A DNA stretch of 64,000 bases from Homalodisca vitripennis. Lineage: Eukaryota; Arthropoda; Insecta; Hemiptera; Cicadellidae. The translations under genes and the position numbers were made by a program. Position 1 is the stretch's first letter, and every line of letters begins with the position of its first letter. Shown here in pieces: positions 50,051-61,499 of this stretch. The DNA lies in assembly GCF_021130785.1 (NCBI RefSeq), contig NC_060212.1, forward strand, positions 145,145,001 to 145,209,000, read 5' to 3'. Under the pieces are notes generated by a model that was not told the DNA's origin, made no database searches, and saw nothing but the letters and a program-made list of their open reading frames with translations.

Positions 50051-53000
50051 ATGACGGATGGACCATACAGTAATGTTTCAAGTAGAGGAAAAACTTATGC
50101 TTTCATTGGCACAACATCAGAACACATTAGTAAGTCTTGATCATGGCTATGTTGTTACTTCAGAAAATGTAACAAGTTGCCCAGTGTCTCCATTAATAGA
50201 GATTCCTAACATTCAGGAACAAGCACCCAGGAACAGCAGCCCTGCGGCTTTTCTAACTGAATTACAGGTTAGTTCTAATTTTTATTTTGTAGGTCAGAGG
50301 TTATGGGTACCTATCGTAACCATATTAATTCATTGTAATCGTTGTTACAAAGCTATGTAACATTTTAAGCTATGTTAATGAAATAAATTACAGATCTGAC
50401 AAAATATGAATATTTTAAAATTACAAGCTTTAGTAATAAAATTTAATAACCAGTTTGATAGGCCTAATAACAAAAATGTAAGATTGTAATAGTTTTTTTT
50501 TTAGTATTTTGTAGTATTTTAAAATCATTGTATTAATTTACAGACAGTGCAAACCGATTTTGATTCAAGAATCATTCCCTGAGCTTTATAGCCTACTAGG
50601 ACAAAATATCACCAAACATGAAAATCTTATTCAAGATCCAGAAGATGTTGTTGATCCATCAATGAACGGTTATGGTAAGTGTTTTTCTTGCCTACGTTAT
50701 AGGCATATGTTGTTTTGTTACAATATTATAACCTGAATTTTCACTTAAGGTTATTGTCATTCTTACAAACTGGGCTTTAACAGTATTGATATAAGACAAT
50801 ATTAAGAGCAAAAAGGCTGCAGTTCCATATACGCCCCGTGAAACAAATAATGTACTAACCGAAATCATATCGATAGTAAATATAGTTTGTTAATATATCG
50901 ATCTTAGGAAGAATCAAATGAAATTATGAATTATCGGTTTCTGTATGAAAATGTCGTTCTTTATTGGTCAAGAAAATAATGTTGATTTTTAAAGAACCAA
51001 ATTAAATATCATAAACAATTAAATGTAACGTTTTGTATTGACAGTACTGAGACAAAAAATGTGGTTGGTTTTCGTATTATCTGAGAAGTGTGTTTGTAAT
51101 GTTTTTCGGCAAAAATAAATAGTTACGTAAATATCTCCTGGAAAAGATGGCCTTGTTCCACGGGTAAGGCAATCCACATCACCAAGGCATGAGTAATCCC
51201 AAGAGTCCACAGTTATATGCATCTAGAGGCACTATTTTCAATTGTAATAAGTTTGAAATTTTCTAATATATTGTAAATGTGTGTAAAATGATGTTATATT
51301 GTAATTAATTATGTGAAACTGTGTTTAAACAAATTTGGGTAAATTTACATAAATAATGTACTTACTCATTTATCTCGAACGAAAGATTGATATTTGATAT
51401 TAAATCGATTGTTTCGCCGGCGTATATGGAAGTGCAGCCACAAAAATTAAGACGTAACGTAATGAAAATATGTATCATGGCCTGTCCGTAACATGTTTGT
51501 TTATAAAATGAGTTATACCTACAAGGGTAACTAACCTTAATTATATATACATATTTTATTGGGTAGGCTACTAATAAACCTTTTTCTTTGCAGAACCAGA
51601 AACCGGACATCATCTTCCTGCTGAAATTGTACAAGAGGACTGTTCATCAAACAGCATTTATTTTCTGACAATGATCTGGATGATCCCACTTATGTACCCC
51701 AGGAGAGTTCAGAAAGTGAAATATCTTTTAGTGATGTCATTGAGATATCACAACCTACAACAGTTGATACAAATACCGTACCTACAGCCGTATCAAATCA
51801 ATATAAACTTGTTCCCTACAGTGATTCTGATTCAAATGATGACATGATAAATATTCCTGAAAGGGCAAAAAGAGAGTCAGAAACCCAGTAAACTGAGAAA
51901 AAAAAAATTAGGAAAAGAAAAGTACTTTCTGGTGAGCAGTACGTAAATTCAAAGGAAAGGTTGCAGAAGGAAGGCCATTAAAACCTCCATGTCGAGATAA
52001 TTGTCGATTAAAAATGTAACACAAGATTTACAAATGAAGAAAGACTCAATATCCATTCCGAGTTTTTTGGAAATATGACAGAACCTGGGACTTAAAAAGG
52101 CAGTTTGTTGCATCTTGCATCAAATCAAAACCTGTAACTAGGCAGCGGCAAAGAGACGTCATAAAAGTGTGAGCAATGCATATATTTTTAAAAAGAACAG
52201 TGTTGAAGAAGTAGTGTGTAAAACTTTTTTTTTAAATACTCTTTCAATTTCGGATATGTTTACAAGAAGTGTTTTGAGAAAGACAGGTGGACATTGGTTT
52301 TGTAGCAGGAGACCTTAGAGGACACCACACACCGATTAATAAAATACCTGATGAAGCAATAGAAGTGATCAAAAATCATATTAAAGAAATATCCTGCATA
52401 TGTTAGCCATTACAGTAGGGAGAGGTCACAGCGGAAATACTTGGGCAATCATTTAATATTACCAAAATGTACGACATGTATGTCGAAGACTGCAATAAAG
52501 ATGGCATGAAACCAGAAAAGAAATGGTTATTTTCTAAAGTGTTCAATGAACAATTTAATTATTCTTTTCATTTGCCTGATAACGATAATTGTGATACGTG
52601 TGACAAAATTGACTGTAACCTAAAAAATGAACAGTGTCAGGAAAAAATACAAGAACTCAAACAGCAAAAGGAGGACCATTTAGAAGAAGCTTCTCGAAGA
52701 TATACTTTAAAAAGAGAGGACAAACTCATTGCCAAGGAAAGTGAAGACACTAAAGTCATTACAGCAGACTTACAAAAGTGCTTACCAACACCAGCATTAA
52801 CAAATTGTCAAAGTTTTTACTTAAGAAAGTTATGGACATTAAAACTATACAATATATGACACAACAGAAAATAAAACTCATTTTATGATTTGGGATGAGT
52901 CTGCTGGAGGAAGAGGGGGGAGTGAAATGGCTTCTTGCTTGGGGAAGTCAAGAATTAACTGCAAAACAAAGAACCTTACAGCATGGACAGATAATTGCAG

Positions 53001-53647
53001 TGGGCAGAACAGAAACCTGAACATGATCTTCATGTACATGTGGCTTATGGAAAAGCTCCCCATCTTGAAGTAATAAATCATAAATTTCTTCTTGCAGGGC
53101 CATACACACATGGAGGTTGATGGTAAGCATAGTATAATTGAGAGGGCAAAGAAAAAAATTTCAAAGAAACACTATCTTTACAACCAATGACTGGATGAAT
53201 TTCATTGCGACATGTGATTCAAAAAAATCCATTTTAGACTAAAAGAATGGCTTTAGAAAATTTTCTTAATTTCTTACATCTAAAAGAGAAAAAAGGTCCA
53301 CTTATATCCAGAAAAAAAACACAGAAGCAGAACCATTTTTGATATCTGAAGTAGTATGGTTGCAATTGCGAAGAGAAAATAAAGGTGTTGTTTACTATAA
53401 AACTAGTTTCAGTGAAGATACTTTCAAACAAGTTGATTTGAAGAGAAAACAAACGAATAGGTTTAATAATGCCTCAGATTATACCTCAACTAAGAAGAAC
53501 AAGAAAGAGAATAAGCAATGAAAAGTATAGGGACATCCAAACTCTCATGCAGTGGGCTCCTGAAGAGTATAGGCAGTATTTTGAAAGCATTCCACATGGA
53601 GATGATGTTGGTGACTTCCTGAAGAAGATTCAACTGAACTAGATTAA
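50051..53647 (+). pseudogene. Broken DUF7869-family (transposase-like) gene inside the transposon
   Basis: Likely exons are 50051-50267 (ends CAG|GTTAGT), 50548-50674 (ends TATG|GTAAGT) and 51595-53647. Exon 1 needs a frameshift between its start and the long frame beginning 50058. Exon 2 reads CKPILIQESFPELYSLLGQ. Exon 3 has an acidic part (LDDPTYVPQESSESEISF), a Cys/basic segment, GDLRGHHTPINKIPDEAIEV, a Cys cluster (CDTCDKIDC), ITADLQKCLPTP, FMIWDESAGGRGGSEMASCL, WTDNCSGQNRN and FLLAGHTHMEVDG. This order is that of insect DUF7869 proteins. D of TADLQ, D of TDNCSGQN and a later acidic residue could form an RNase-H-like catalytic triad; this is inference. At least five stops or frameshifts make it inactive. 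Confidence 0.8.
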
Positions 53648-54138
53648 AGCAGTGTACACATCTGACACCAAAAAAAGTTTTTTTTTTATCGACTGAAGTG
53701 TATCGACCAAAAAGTGAATTATTCTAAAAAATAAAAATTGTGCTTAGCTTTACATAACTTAACCTAATGCTGCTCATTTTTATCAGACCTTAAAACTATT
53801 AATAATGTTAATCTTAGTAATAATAAAACTAATAAATTTAAATTATTATTAATTCTACCATTTTTTTTACCATCCCTACAATTAGTTTTACCATTATGGC
53901 CATAGGAGTCTAAGTCCATATTAAGTCACCTATGTTAAAGACCACAACATCGTAAATCCATTATTAATAAAACTAAATTATGTTAAAGAAACAAATCTTT
54001 GATAATATAAAAAATTGGTTATGGATTTGTAAATATTTACTGCTAAAATAGTTATAATAGTGTATCATAACCTTGCCCTTAATGGTAACTAGAGTCGGAT
54101 TGTGTTTTGGGGCTCTTCTGTAAAGTTGACCACTTTGT

Positions 54139-54168
54139 GACTTACGATACTATGGTTCTGAGGTACAG
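54139..54168 (-). repeat. Right terminal inverted repeat of the DUF7869-type transposon
   Basis: Starts GACTTACGAT and ends GAGGTACAG, matching the left end in inverse orientation at 28 of 30 bases. Followed by the second AAAT copy. Confidence 0.88.
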
Positions 54169-54237
54169 AAATTAGGTTGCGGCTCGGAGTCACTCATGAA
54201 AAAGTGTAACGCCCGGTAACGTTACGATGCCCGTCCA

Positions 54238-54315
54238 GTGGGTCCGCCGCACGGGATCCGCACGGGATAAAGCAGATAACTGTGGGTCCGCCGCACGGGA
54301 TAAAGCAGATAACTA
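54238..54315 (+). repeat. GC-rich short tandem duplication beside the transposon
   Basis: GTGGGTCCGCCGCACGGGAT and AAAGCAGATAACT are repeated, at 54238-54281 and 54282-54315. Copy 1 has an extra 11-bp repeat of CCGCACGGGAT. It lies about 70 bp outside the right transposon end, in the presumed outer element. Confidence 0.9.
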
Positions 54316-54924
54316 TGTATATTCGTGAAAATGTGGAGTGCTTAGATTCGTCATTTACAACAACTACAACAATAAAGGTAAATAATTGTACACTGATATT
54401 TCATTATCGTAAACTATGATTGATTGATTAATTGTTAGATTGACACAAAAGTTGAGAAACTGAGTTTATAGGTTATGTCATACTATTGACAAATGTTGAT
54501 AGTGTTAAGTAAATTATTAGTTTAAATCACTCTGCAATCAATCGTAATTCAGTCGATTGAGAAGAAACAGCGCGTATTGCTAGTCAAACATTTAAAATAA
54601 CAAATTATAACCTCTAACCTGTCATAACAGTGCGACCAAACAAACGAACTAAACCGACCAATCACCACGCGCGGAGTTAGAATTTAACTGTGTTTAGCAA
54701 GAATTTCAAATTCCAATTTTAGTAAATGTTTTATTCAACTTTACCATTTACAATAACAAATTTTAATTAATTTCAAATTATGTACAATGTTTTAGTAAAC
54801 AAAATATATTTCTATAGTTAAAATTTGTGCAATTCTTATTTTCATTCAATTCCTTGTTCCTATTGTGCAATTTAATAATATTCATATCAATAAATATTCT
54901 ACCGAGAAAAAGACGTTGTCACGT

Positions 54925-56699
54925 AAAATCTTCGCCCGTAAAACCGACTTTACAGGCAACCATAATTTTTTTTTTATAATTCACTTGTCCCGTCAAGAAA
55001 TACTAATTACCGAAACCATTTACTACTAATCGTATTCCAATCGCATATTACATAGCCGAGATCAATTCAAATCAGGGGTAAAACCGTGATTGTAGAAGCG
55101 TTAATCCAGAATAATGCTACAACATTCTCCTAGGCGAGTGTAGGTGAGCAACTTTCTTACTGTGACGTCGGACTTTAGCTGCATTCGATATTTTAATAGG
55201 TATTATATTCTTAATGATAGTTGGTCTGTGAAGAAAGGACCCAGGACTAATGACAATGACTTACTTAGCCGCATTGTATGATAATGCGCTCACTAGTATA
55301 CGACAATATTGTAATGCCTCTCACGTAGCTCCGCCCCGGCACTGTACAGACACGCTGCGCTCTACCCTGTCTACAGCTGCCCCTTCTACAGTCTTCCGAT
55401 AACCTCAAACTCCAAACAGTTATTTTTTAACAAAAAAATTTTTAGATTTATGTGACTCCACGTATTTTGTGGGACAAATCATATGATGACAACTGTGTAT
55501 TTCAAAATTGTTATTCATTTTAGGTTGTTCTATTGATCTCTTCCCCTTCAAATAACTCTACATTGGCTTCAATCAGGATATAATAAGGAATGGGGATTGG
55601 AAGGCATAATTGAGATCAAATTGCCTATGTAGAAATAAAAATTCGTGCAAAATGAATATCTGTGCCTACAGCTCAATTTGTGTACACTGCAGACGGAGAG
55701 ACAAACGTACTGACAAAGAATTTTGCCACCCCTCTGAGTAATTTGTTCATCAAATAATTTAAAAATGTCAAAGCGTTTGCAATTAACAATCCAATCATTA
55801 GTAATTCGTTTTTCGCAGGCGCTAACTTCTCACCACACGCCAGCAACTGTCCTCCAAGATTCCTAAGAATTGGAAATGAAGATGTTAGGCATATTGATTT
55901 TTCCAACGATCACTGCCCTTTAGAAGTAATGTCGCTTTTATAATAAAGACATTCGTTTTTTGACGCAATTAACAGAGTCTCTTTGTAATTTAATTATTAA
56001 ATATTAAATTAATATTTCTACCTTTGTTGTTATTGTATTTTAGAAACTTTTTGGTATGTTTTTATTTTTTAAATGTATTGCAGTCATTATTTGTATTTGC
56101 TTGCTACTTTTAAAACTTGATATTTCAGATCTCTTATGTGGGTTTTCTGTTGTTAATAATTCTCTGTATGCCTTGCTTAAAATTATACGGCGAAGGTTAA
56201 TTTTTAAGATATTGTTATGCTAGATTGTAATATTTGTTATATCGTATTCTTTAACTACTGGATAAGACTACTCATCTCAATACCATATCCTTTTTGTTCT
56301 ACCTTGTGAGCTATTTACTTTCGCCATTTTCGTCTATTTACACTTACCCGGAAATTGTGGTTCATAAACAGGACTATAATCAAAGTCTTAGCCTCCATTT
56401 CAATAAATATTTAAGAGAAAAACGTGATACTTTCACGTTGTAGTTACCTCTGTGAGACAAATACAATGGGTAAAAATATAACACATGAAATAAGACGTAT
56501 TTTATACATGCAAAACTAACCAGAAAGATCTGTTATTGCCTCCTCTAAAGATTAAAAGGTCTTTTCGACCAAATTGCACGTAGGTTAAAATTGGAATATT
56601 TTTAAATTTGATATTAAATTTTGTATTATCAATATCCATAAGTAAATTTAAAAAGTATGTAGGCTAAAAGAGAGGCCGATTCCTTTTTCAGTCTTATTA
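54925..56699. other. No gene recognised
   Basis: A GC-rich patch at 55290-55390 and a 77-codon minus frame at 55673-55906 without motifs. Otherwise AT-rich. Confidence 0.5.
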
Positions 56700-56886
56700 A
56701 GCCTGTACTCAAGGGCTACTGGCCTGTGCAAGGACCTTATCAAACTGAATAAGTGAGGGTCGATACAGTACAAGGTTGGCAGTACTGATAAGATAAAAAG
56801 TACAACGGTCACAGACAGGATTCGAACCTGCGCTATCTACCTAGACTGAAGGTCAGACGACTTAGACAATTCGGCCATTAGCTCTC
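56700..56886 (-). mobile_element. tRNA-derived SINE (Leu-like head)
   Basis: In minus orientation an A box ATGGCCGAATTGTCTAAG (about 56878-56861) is followed by a perfect B box GGTTCGAATCC (56828-56818), the polymerase III promoter spacing of a tRNA. The head resembles tRNA-Leu (TGGCCGA...TCTAAG). The acceptor ends do not pair, so it is not a functional tRNA. About 120 bp of unrelated sequence follows, as in a SINE body. The 3' limit is approximate. Confidence 0.6.
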
Positions 56887-58880
56887 CTTTAATACCATAA
56901 TGCTATATAAATGATTGAAAGTCTATACTTCTCTGTTGCAACATTTAGTTTTTTCCAGTGTTATAACGTTGATCAAGATCAGGAAATAACTTTTGTTTTA
57001 AATAACAACTATTAAACTATGATAAACCAATAGATAGGTAAAATCACTTGATGGAGAAAACTCTCTGTAGCCGTCTTCCCTACCAATTTACCGGGCAATT
57101 TTTGAGCCCTCTCTTGGGTGAAAACTATTAACAACGGAGATACTGAAGCCTCCAAATATCAACCTTGATTTTATTAGCACAAAATAATCCAACGTGAGAA
57201 TCTCACTGCTTCTAAATTCAGCTAGACAACACAGAGTAAATGCTGAACAATTTCACAGTGAATTTCACTTGAGATCAGAAACCATATGTCCCTAAAAAAG
57301 AAATTTAAAGACTATCATTAAAAGAAATCCTCCCTTCGCATACTATCCTGTCCCGTTGATCCAACAGTTCAGAGAGTTACAACATTCTGATGTGTTGAAT
57401 ATGTGCATTTCCAAAAAATAATAACTATCGTAAATACTTCCTTCCTTCTATGTGCATTGCACAAACTAAGAAATAACCTCGATTACATTAAAAATGTGAA
57501 CTAAATAATGTAAGTACGAATAAAGTACTGAAGTACAACTCTTTGTTGCCCCTAAATATAATTTGTTTTCTTTATGGTTATGTAACTCAAAAGTTTTATG
57601 ATAGAGAAGAATTATTTTCAAATCCATAACATATAAAGTGATATTGATAAAGAATTATTGGAGAACACGCGTATATTTTATTGCATTTATTGCATTTTAT
57701 TTTACATTTATCTTGGAGGAAGCGACGTTTGCGTCATTTTATCGTTGTATAAGTGTCCTGTCTTGTTGTCTTGGAATCCGAAAGAATTCACTAATTGTAT
57801 TGCAACAGACAATCATTCAAACTTTGATTTCCTCAAATTTGACTACTGTAGGAGAGTAAACAGCAGAGTAAAAAATTAATGTATTAACCGATGATTTAAA
57901 AATGTTTCTGTAAAGCCAGTAATTAATACAACACTGCATATTTCTCTTAGTATAACTTATCTGAATATTATAATTGTGATCACAAAGAAAGGTGTTAGTT
58001 ACCAACAAGCACGTCTTTGAATAGGTACTTAAGCAGTGTAATAAAACAGCGGAGTGTCGCAACTGACTGGCTGGCAGAGTCCTGGAGTGTTTAACGGTCT
58101 GAAAGTGCAATTCATTATTTTTAATCTAACGAGGTGTGAACGGAGAGCAGCAAGCCGCCGTGCCGCGAGTCCCATGGTGGCTCGGTGGTTGGGAGGTGTT
58201 AATGAACAGTGATATGGAGCAATGCGACCCACTCCTACACGTTGCGACACGTTGTGACCTCTACATCTACAACTACAACACTACAGTGTTCACTGGCTGC
58301 ATTACGTGTCCAGTTGTACTGCTCTGGAAACTGCATGTTCCTGAACGTGTTGTGACGTCAGAGTTCCAGTGTAGATTTGGAAACGTAGTTTTGGTTTCCA
58401 TTCACAAATTATTGAAATCGACTACGATTTCAGGGTTTCCCTTACGTTTGGCCAAATATTAAGAAAGTTTGCTATTCAAATTTGAAAAGCGAGTCGTCAA
58501 ACTGTAATTCAAAGAGGATGGATAGTGAATATCTTACGCAAAATAAGGAATTGTAGGTAACTGGGTCCGTAGTATATTGAAATAAATACCTGAATGGATA
58601 GAAAATACGGAGGAAATTATAGAGCTATTAAAGTCTGTTAAGAAACACTTAATAGACCTATTACTTCAGCTTTGTGCACCCATGTAGTAGGTTATATTTT
58701 TATTATATCTTAAAGGATCCTCCTTATTATATTTTAAAGGAGACAATCTAAATATTAAAATATCCTATAATTATATAAAAAAAACATTTATACGTAATAA
58801 TAGTAAGTTGAAAATGGTAAAAAGACAAAATGTAGCCTACAAATAAAACATGCTGCATCCATTTTTATTTTATAAGTGGT
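56887..58880. other. No gene recognised; GC-rich island at 58040-58250
   Basis: Overlapping frames of 73-108 codons at 57638-58462 conflict between frames and strands and have no family signature. Confidence 0.45.
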
Positions 58881-58893
58881 TTGTTCTAGGTTT

Positions 58894-59588
58894 CTGCTTA
58901 ATATAAAGCAGAAGAATGGAACAGGAAGGAGAAAAGCTAGAAGTACTCAACCATGATTTCAAGGCTACAAAGGAATTTAAGTATTTAGGAGTGACGATAA
59001 CACATGACAATAGAGAAGAAGTTGAAGTCCAATGTAGATTAGCAGCAGCAGATAGAACATACTGGAGCCTTGCAAAACTTCTCAAAAGCAAACTATTAAT
59101 GAGGAAAGTTAAATTAAGAATTTACAAAACCATGATCTTGCCAGTTTTGATGTACGGGTCGGAAGTATGGGCACTCACAAAGAAAGCCCAAAAAAGTTAA
59201 TAACCTTTGAAAACAAAATAATAAGAAGAATTTTTGGACCAGTTCAAGAAGGAGACATATGGCGGATCAGGAAGAACAGAGAATTAAGAGAAATATACCA
59301 AGATCCCGATGTGATTGCACTGATCAGGAGTAAAAGAATGAGATGGATGGGCCATGTTGCCCGTAGGGGAGAAGATAAAATTATAAAGAAGGTGTGGCGA
59401 GGGGAACCAGTGGGAGTGAGGCCATTGGGCAGACCTAGGATGCGATGGAGAGATCAGGTGGAGAAGGATTTAAGAACGATTGGCGCTACACTGGAAGTGG
59501 CTCAAGATAGAGGAAGTTGGAGAGACATTGTTGGCGAGGTCAAAAATCATCTGGGTTTCGAGTGGCCACAGGAGTAAGAGTAAGTAAG
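58894..59588 (+). mobile_element. 5'-truncated LINE insertion with target-site duplication
   Basis: Thirteen bases, TTGTTCTAGGTTT, occur just before (58881-58893) and just after (59589-59601) the unit, a perfect target duplication. Inside is the C-terminal part of an endonuclease-reverse transcriptase, followed by a TAAG-rich tail directly after the stop codon. The copy is 695 bp long, so most of the parent was lost at insertion. The perfect duplication points to a fairly recent event. Confidence 0.85.
58916..59577 (+). pseudogene. C-terminal fragment of LINE endonuclease-reverse transcriptase, one frameshift
   Basis: Frame 1 (58916-59200) reads through FKYLGVTITHDN, YKTMILPVLMYGSEVWALTK and stops. 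A one-base slip in the A-run at about 59190 moves to a second frame (to 59577) with LITFENKIIRRIFGP, RMRWMGHVARRGED and VRPLGRPRMRWRDQVEKDL, ending WPQE. This is the standard tail of insect endonuclease-RTs of the RTE/CR1-like type; the RT catalytic core is not included. Apart from the frameshift, the sequence is well preserved. Confidence 0.85.
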
Positions 59589-59601
59589 TTGTTCTAGGTT
59601 T

Positions 59602-61078
59602 ATTTGGGCTGCTTATCAGTAATTGGTTTTATAACTATTTTATAAAGTCTAATATTGTTGTGTAGACCAGCATCCATGAATCTCTTACAGCCTCGTGTGT
59701 CGGGTGAGGTAAACAGTTAACACTTGAGTGTCGTGCCAGTCCCGTACTCGCAAGTCTTGAGCTGGTCAGTGTCTCTACAGCACGCGAGGTCTCCGGTTCC
59801 CACAGCAAGGTCGCGGGGCTGCATCCTGAGAGTTGAGAGCAAGGGCCGTTACACTCTAGAGCCACGATCTGGAGCCAGCGGTGTATCTCAGGGAAACCCG
59901 ATATGAAGGAAGAATCCCAAATTTTACTGTAAGGAAAACTTACGTCCACAATGTATATCATACTGCTACGACTCTATGTTATTTGCAAGATTGAATGTTA
60001 GTGATCAATGACTCCACATCTCATTGAGCACTATCGTTATAAACTTTAAGGCACCTTATAATTTTAACGGGACGATTATCAACGAAAATATAATATTGCT
60101 ACAGGATTTTGCACCAGACGTGACGAGAGGAATCGTATAGTTTAAGAATAGAATGAGAAAGTGTGATGATTTGGTTCTATTATAATAATCATGATCCCTT
60201 TATCTCGTCTTAAGTTGGAACTTCTACATTTTATAGTAATTATGAAATCTTGTGTTGCATTTAATAGGTATAGGTACTGTCATAAAGATGAGAGTACCTG
60301 TACTACTTATCTATATATGTATATGTACGTCGGTATATGTGTTGAAAGCAACACATTCCGACCTACATTCTTACATCCTTTCAAAGATAATCTCATCGAT
60401 TTGAGCCACAGCACTTTCCGACACAGAATAGTGTCTTATGATGAATAAATCATCATAGTGAACGAGTTTTAAACTGATACCGGGAGCTTACCGATTAGTT
60501 TGTCAAACTTTTGTTGAAGCTGTCAAAAAGTTAACGCCAGTATATGTTTAGTTTGAATGTTTGCTTTGTCTCTGGTTGCCTTTATACTCATGAACTTCAT
60601 CACGTGAATCAAGGCACACCTAGATCTGCGACACACGACCATTAAAAGAGTAAAGAATTAGAGCAAAGTCAGCTATCCCAACCTCCTGAAAGATTCTCTA
60701 CATGTTGGTGACATCAGTTCATTGCTCTTAAATTTAGAAAAATCAGGCTGCTCACGACAGCTATTCTTCATCAGTGGAACCAGATGAACACAGAATCATC
60801 TTCCAACAGCCTTAGTTTTACTATGAAAATTATCTCGATTTTGTTTCTGCCTTCTTAAACCCACTCTCTATGCTCAAAATTCGGGTGGGTTAGACCATAT
60901 TGGTTCTTTAAAAAGAAAGTTACGTATATAAAAATAAACCTGAGATAAAACATTATGGGGATTAAAACTAAGAAAAGTAGAACGCGCAGGGCTGGACCCG
61001 CAAGTATCTCTCACCAATCCGCAACGTTTCAACAACCTCTGAAGACAAAGAAGAGCGTCCGCTGAGAACCTCTAACCT
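59602..61078. other. No gene recognised; GC-rich island at 59690-59900
   Basis: The island carries frames on both strands (108 codons minus, 60 plus) with no known motif. The rest is AT-rich. Confidence 0.45.
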
Positions 61079-61230
61079 CTTATCTGGCTGAGCTCGGTCC
61101 CGCTTATCTCCAAGGGTGCGTCTCGAGTTGTAATGTACCAGGCCAGGCACTGTTGACCCCGGTCGGCCGTGATAAGATGCCGCCGCCCCGCACCGGTCGC
61201 GTCACTCCACCTTATCACTGATAACAGGTG
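61079..61230 (+). promoter_or_regulatory. Candidate enhancer: five GATA sites and a Snail-type E-box
   Basis: GATA-factor sites occur at 61079 (CTTATCT), 61103 (CTTATCT), 61170 (TGATAAG), 61211 (CTTATCA) and 61220 (GATAAC), and the last abuts CAGGTG (61225), the core site of Snail proteins. This is within a GC-rich block of about 450 bp, unlike its surroundings. Homeobox-like TAATTA and TTTATTA sites follow up to 61420. Function is inferred from motif density only. Confidence 0.4.
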
Positions 61231-61499
61231 TCCATCTCCCGCCGCGCGTCTCACGCGCTCACGTTAATCTCCGTGATGAATTGCCGGCAATCCGACTCTC
61301 CTGATTCGAATCGCTTTATAAATTAACCGGCTCCTAATTATTCAAGGGACAACCTGTTCTAATGTGTCGCATAAATTAGACCGCCCATTAAAGTCATAAC
61401 ATCGTGATGTCTTTATTAAAGCACGTTAAGGCGTTTTCTGTGTCTTAATTGTGGTTCCATTTGTTACCACCGTCGCTCTTTTGGTGGGCGGCGGTAATT

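Larger units (their letters stand above)
49577..54168 (+). mobile_element. 4.6-kb DNA transposon with 30-bp TIRs, carrying a DUF7869-family gene
   Basis: The left end starts CTGTACCTCAGA (49577-49606) and the right end is its inverse complement (54139-54168); 28 of 30 positions agree. AAAT lies immediately outside both ends (49573-49576 and 54169-54172), a 4-bp target duplication. Copies of the TIR core ATCGTAAGTC or close variants recur inside the left end (49671, 49729, 49756, 49786) and near the right end (53947), as transposase binding sites often do. Between the ends lies a broken multi-exon gene on the plus strand. A 4-bp duplication is known for Sola and Chapaev elements, but I cannot assign the superfamily. 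Confidence 0.85.
49557..54924. mobile_element. Possible older element enclosing the DUF7869-type transposon
   Basis: GACGTGACAACGTCTT stands at 49557-49572, right before the inner transposon's target duplication. Its inverse complement, AAGACGTTGTCACGT, stands at 54910-54924, about 740 bp beyond the inner right end. Fifteen matching bases in inverted order on both sides of an insertion suggest that the inner element landed in an older inverted-repeat element. The outer ends and any target duplication could not be fixed, so the limits given are those of the inverted repeat only. Confidence 0.4.

Noticed and set aside
56808..56885. Functional tRNA-Leu gene
   Set aside because: A and B boxes are good but the acceptor ends do not pair and the anticodon stem is poor, so a SINE head is the better call.
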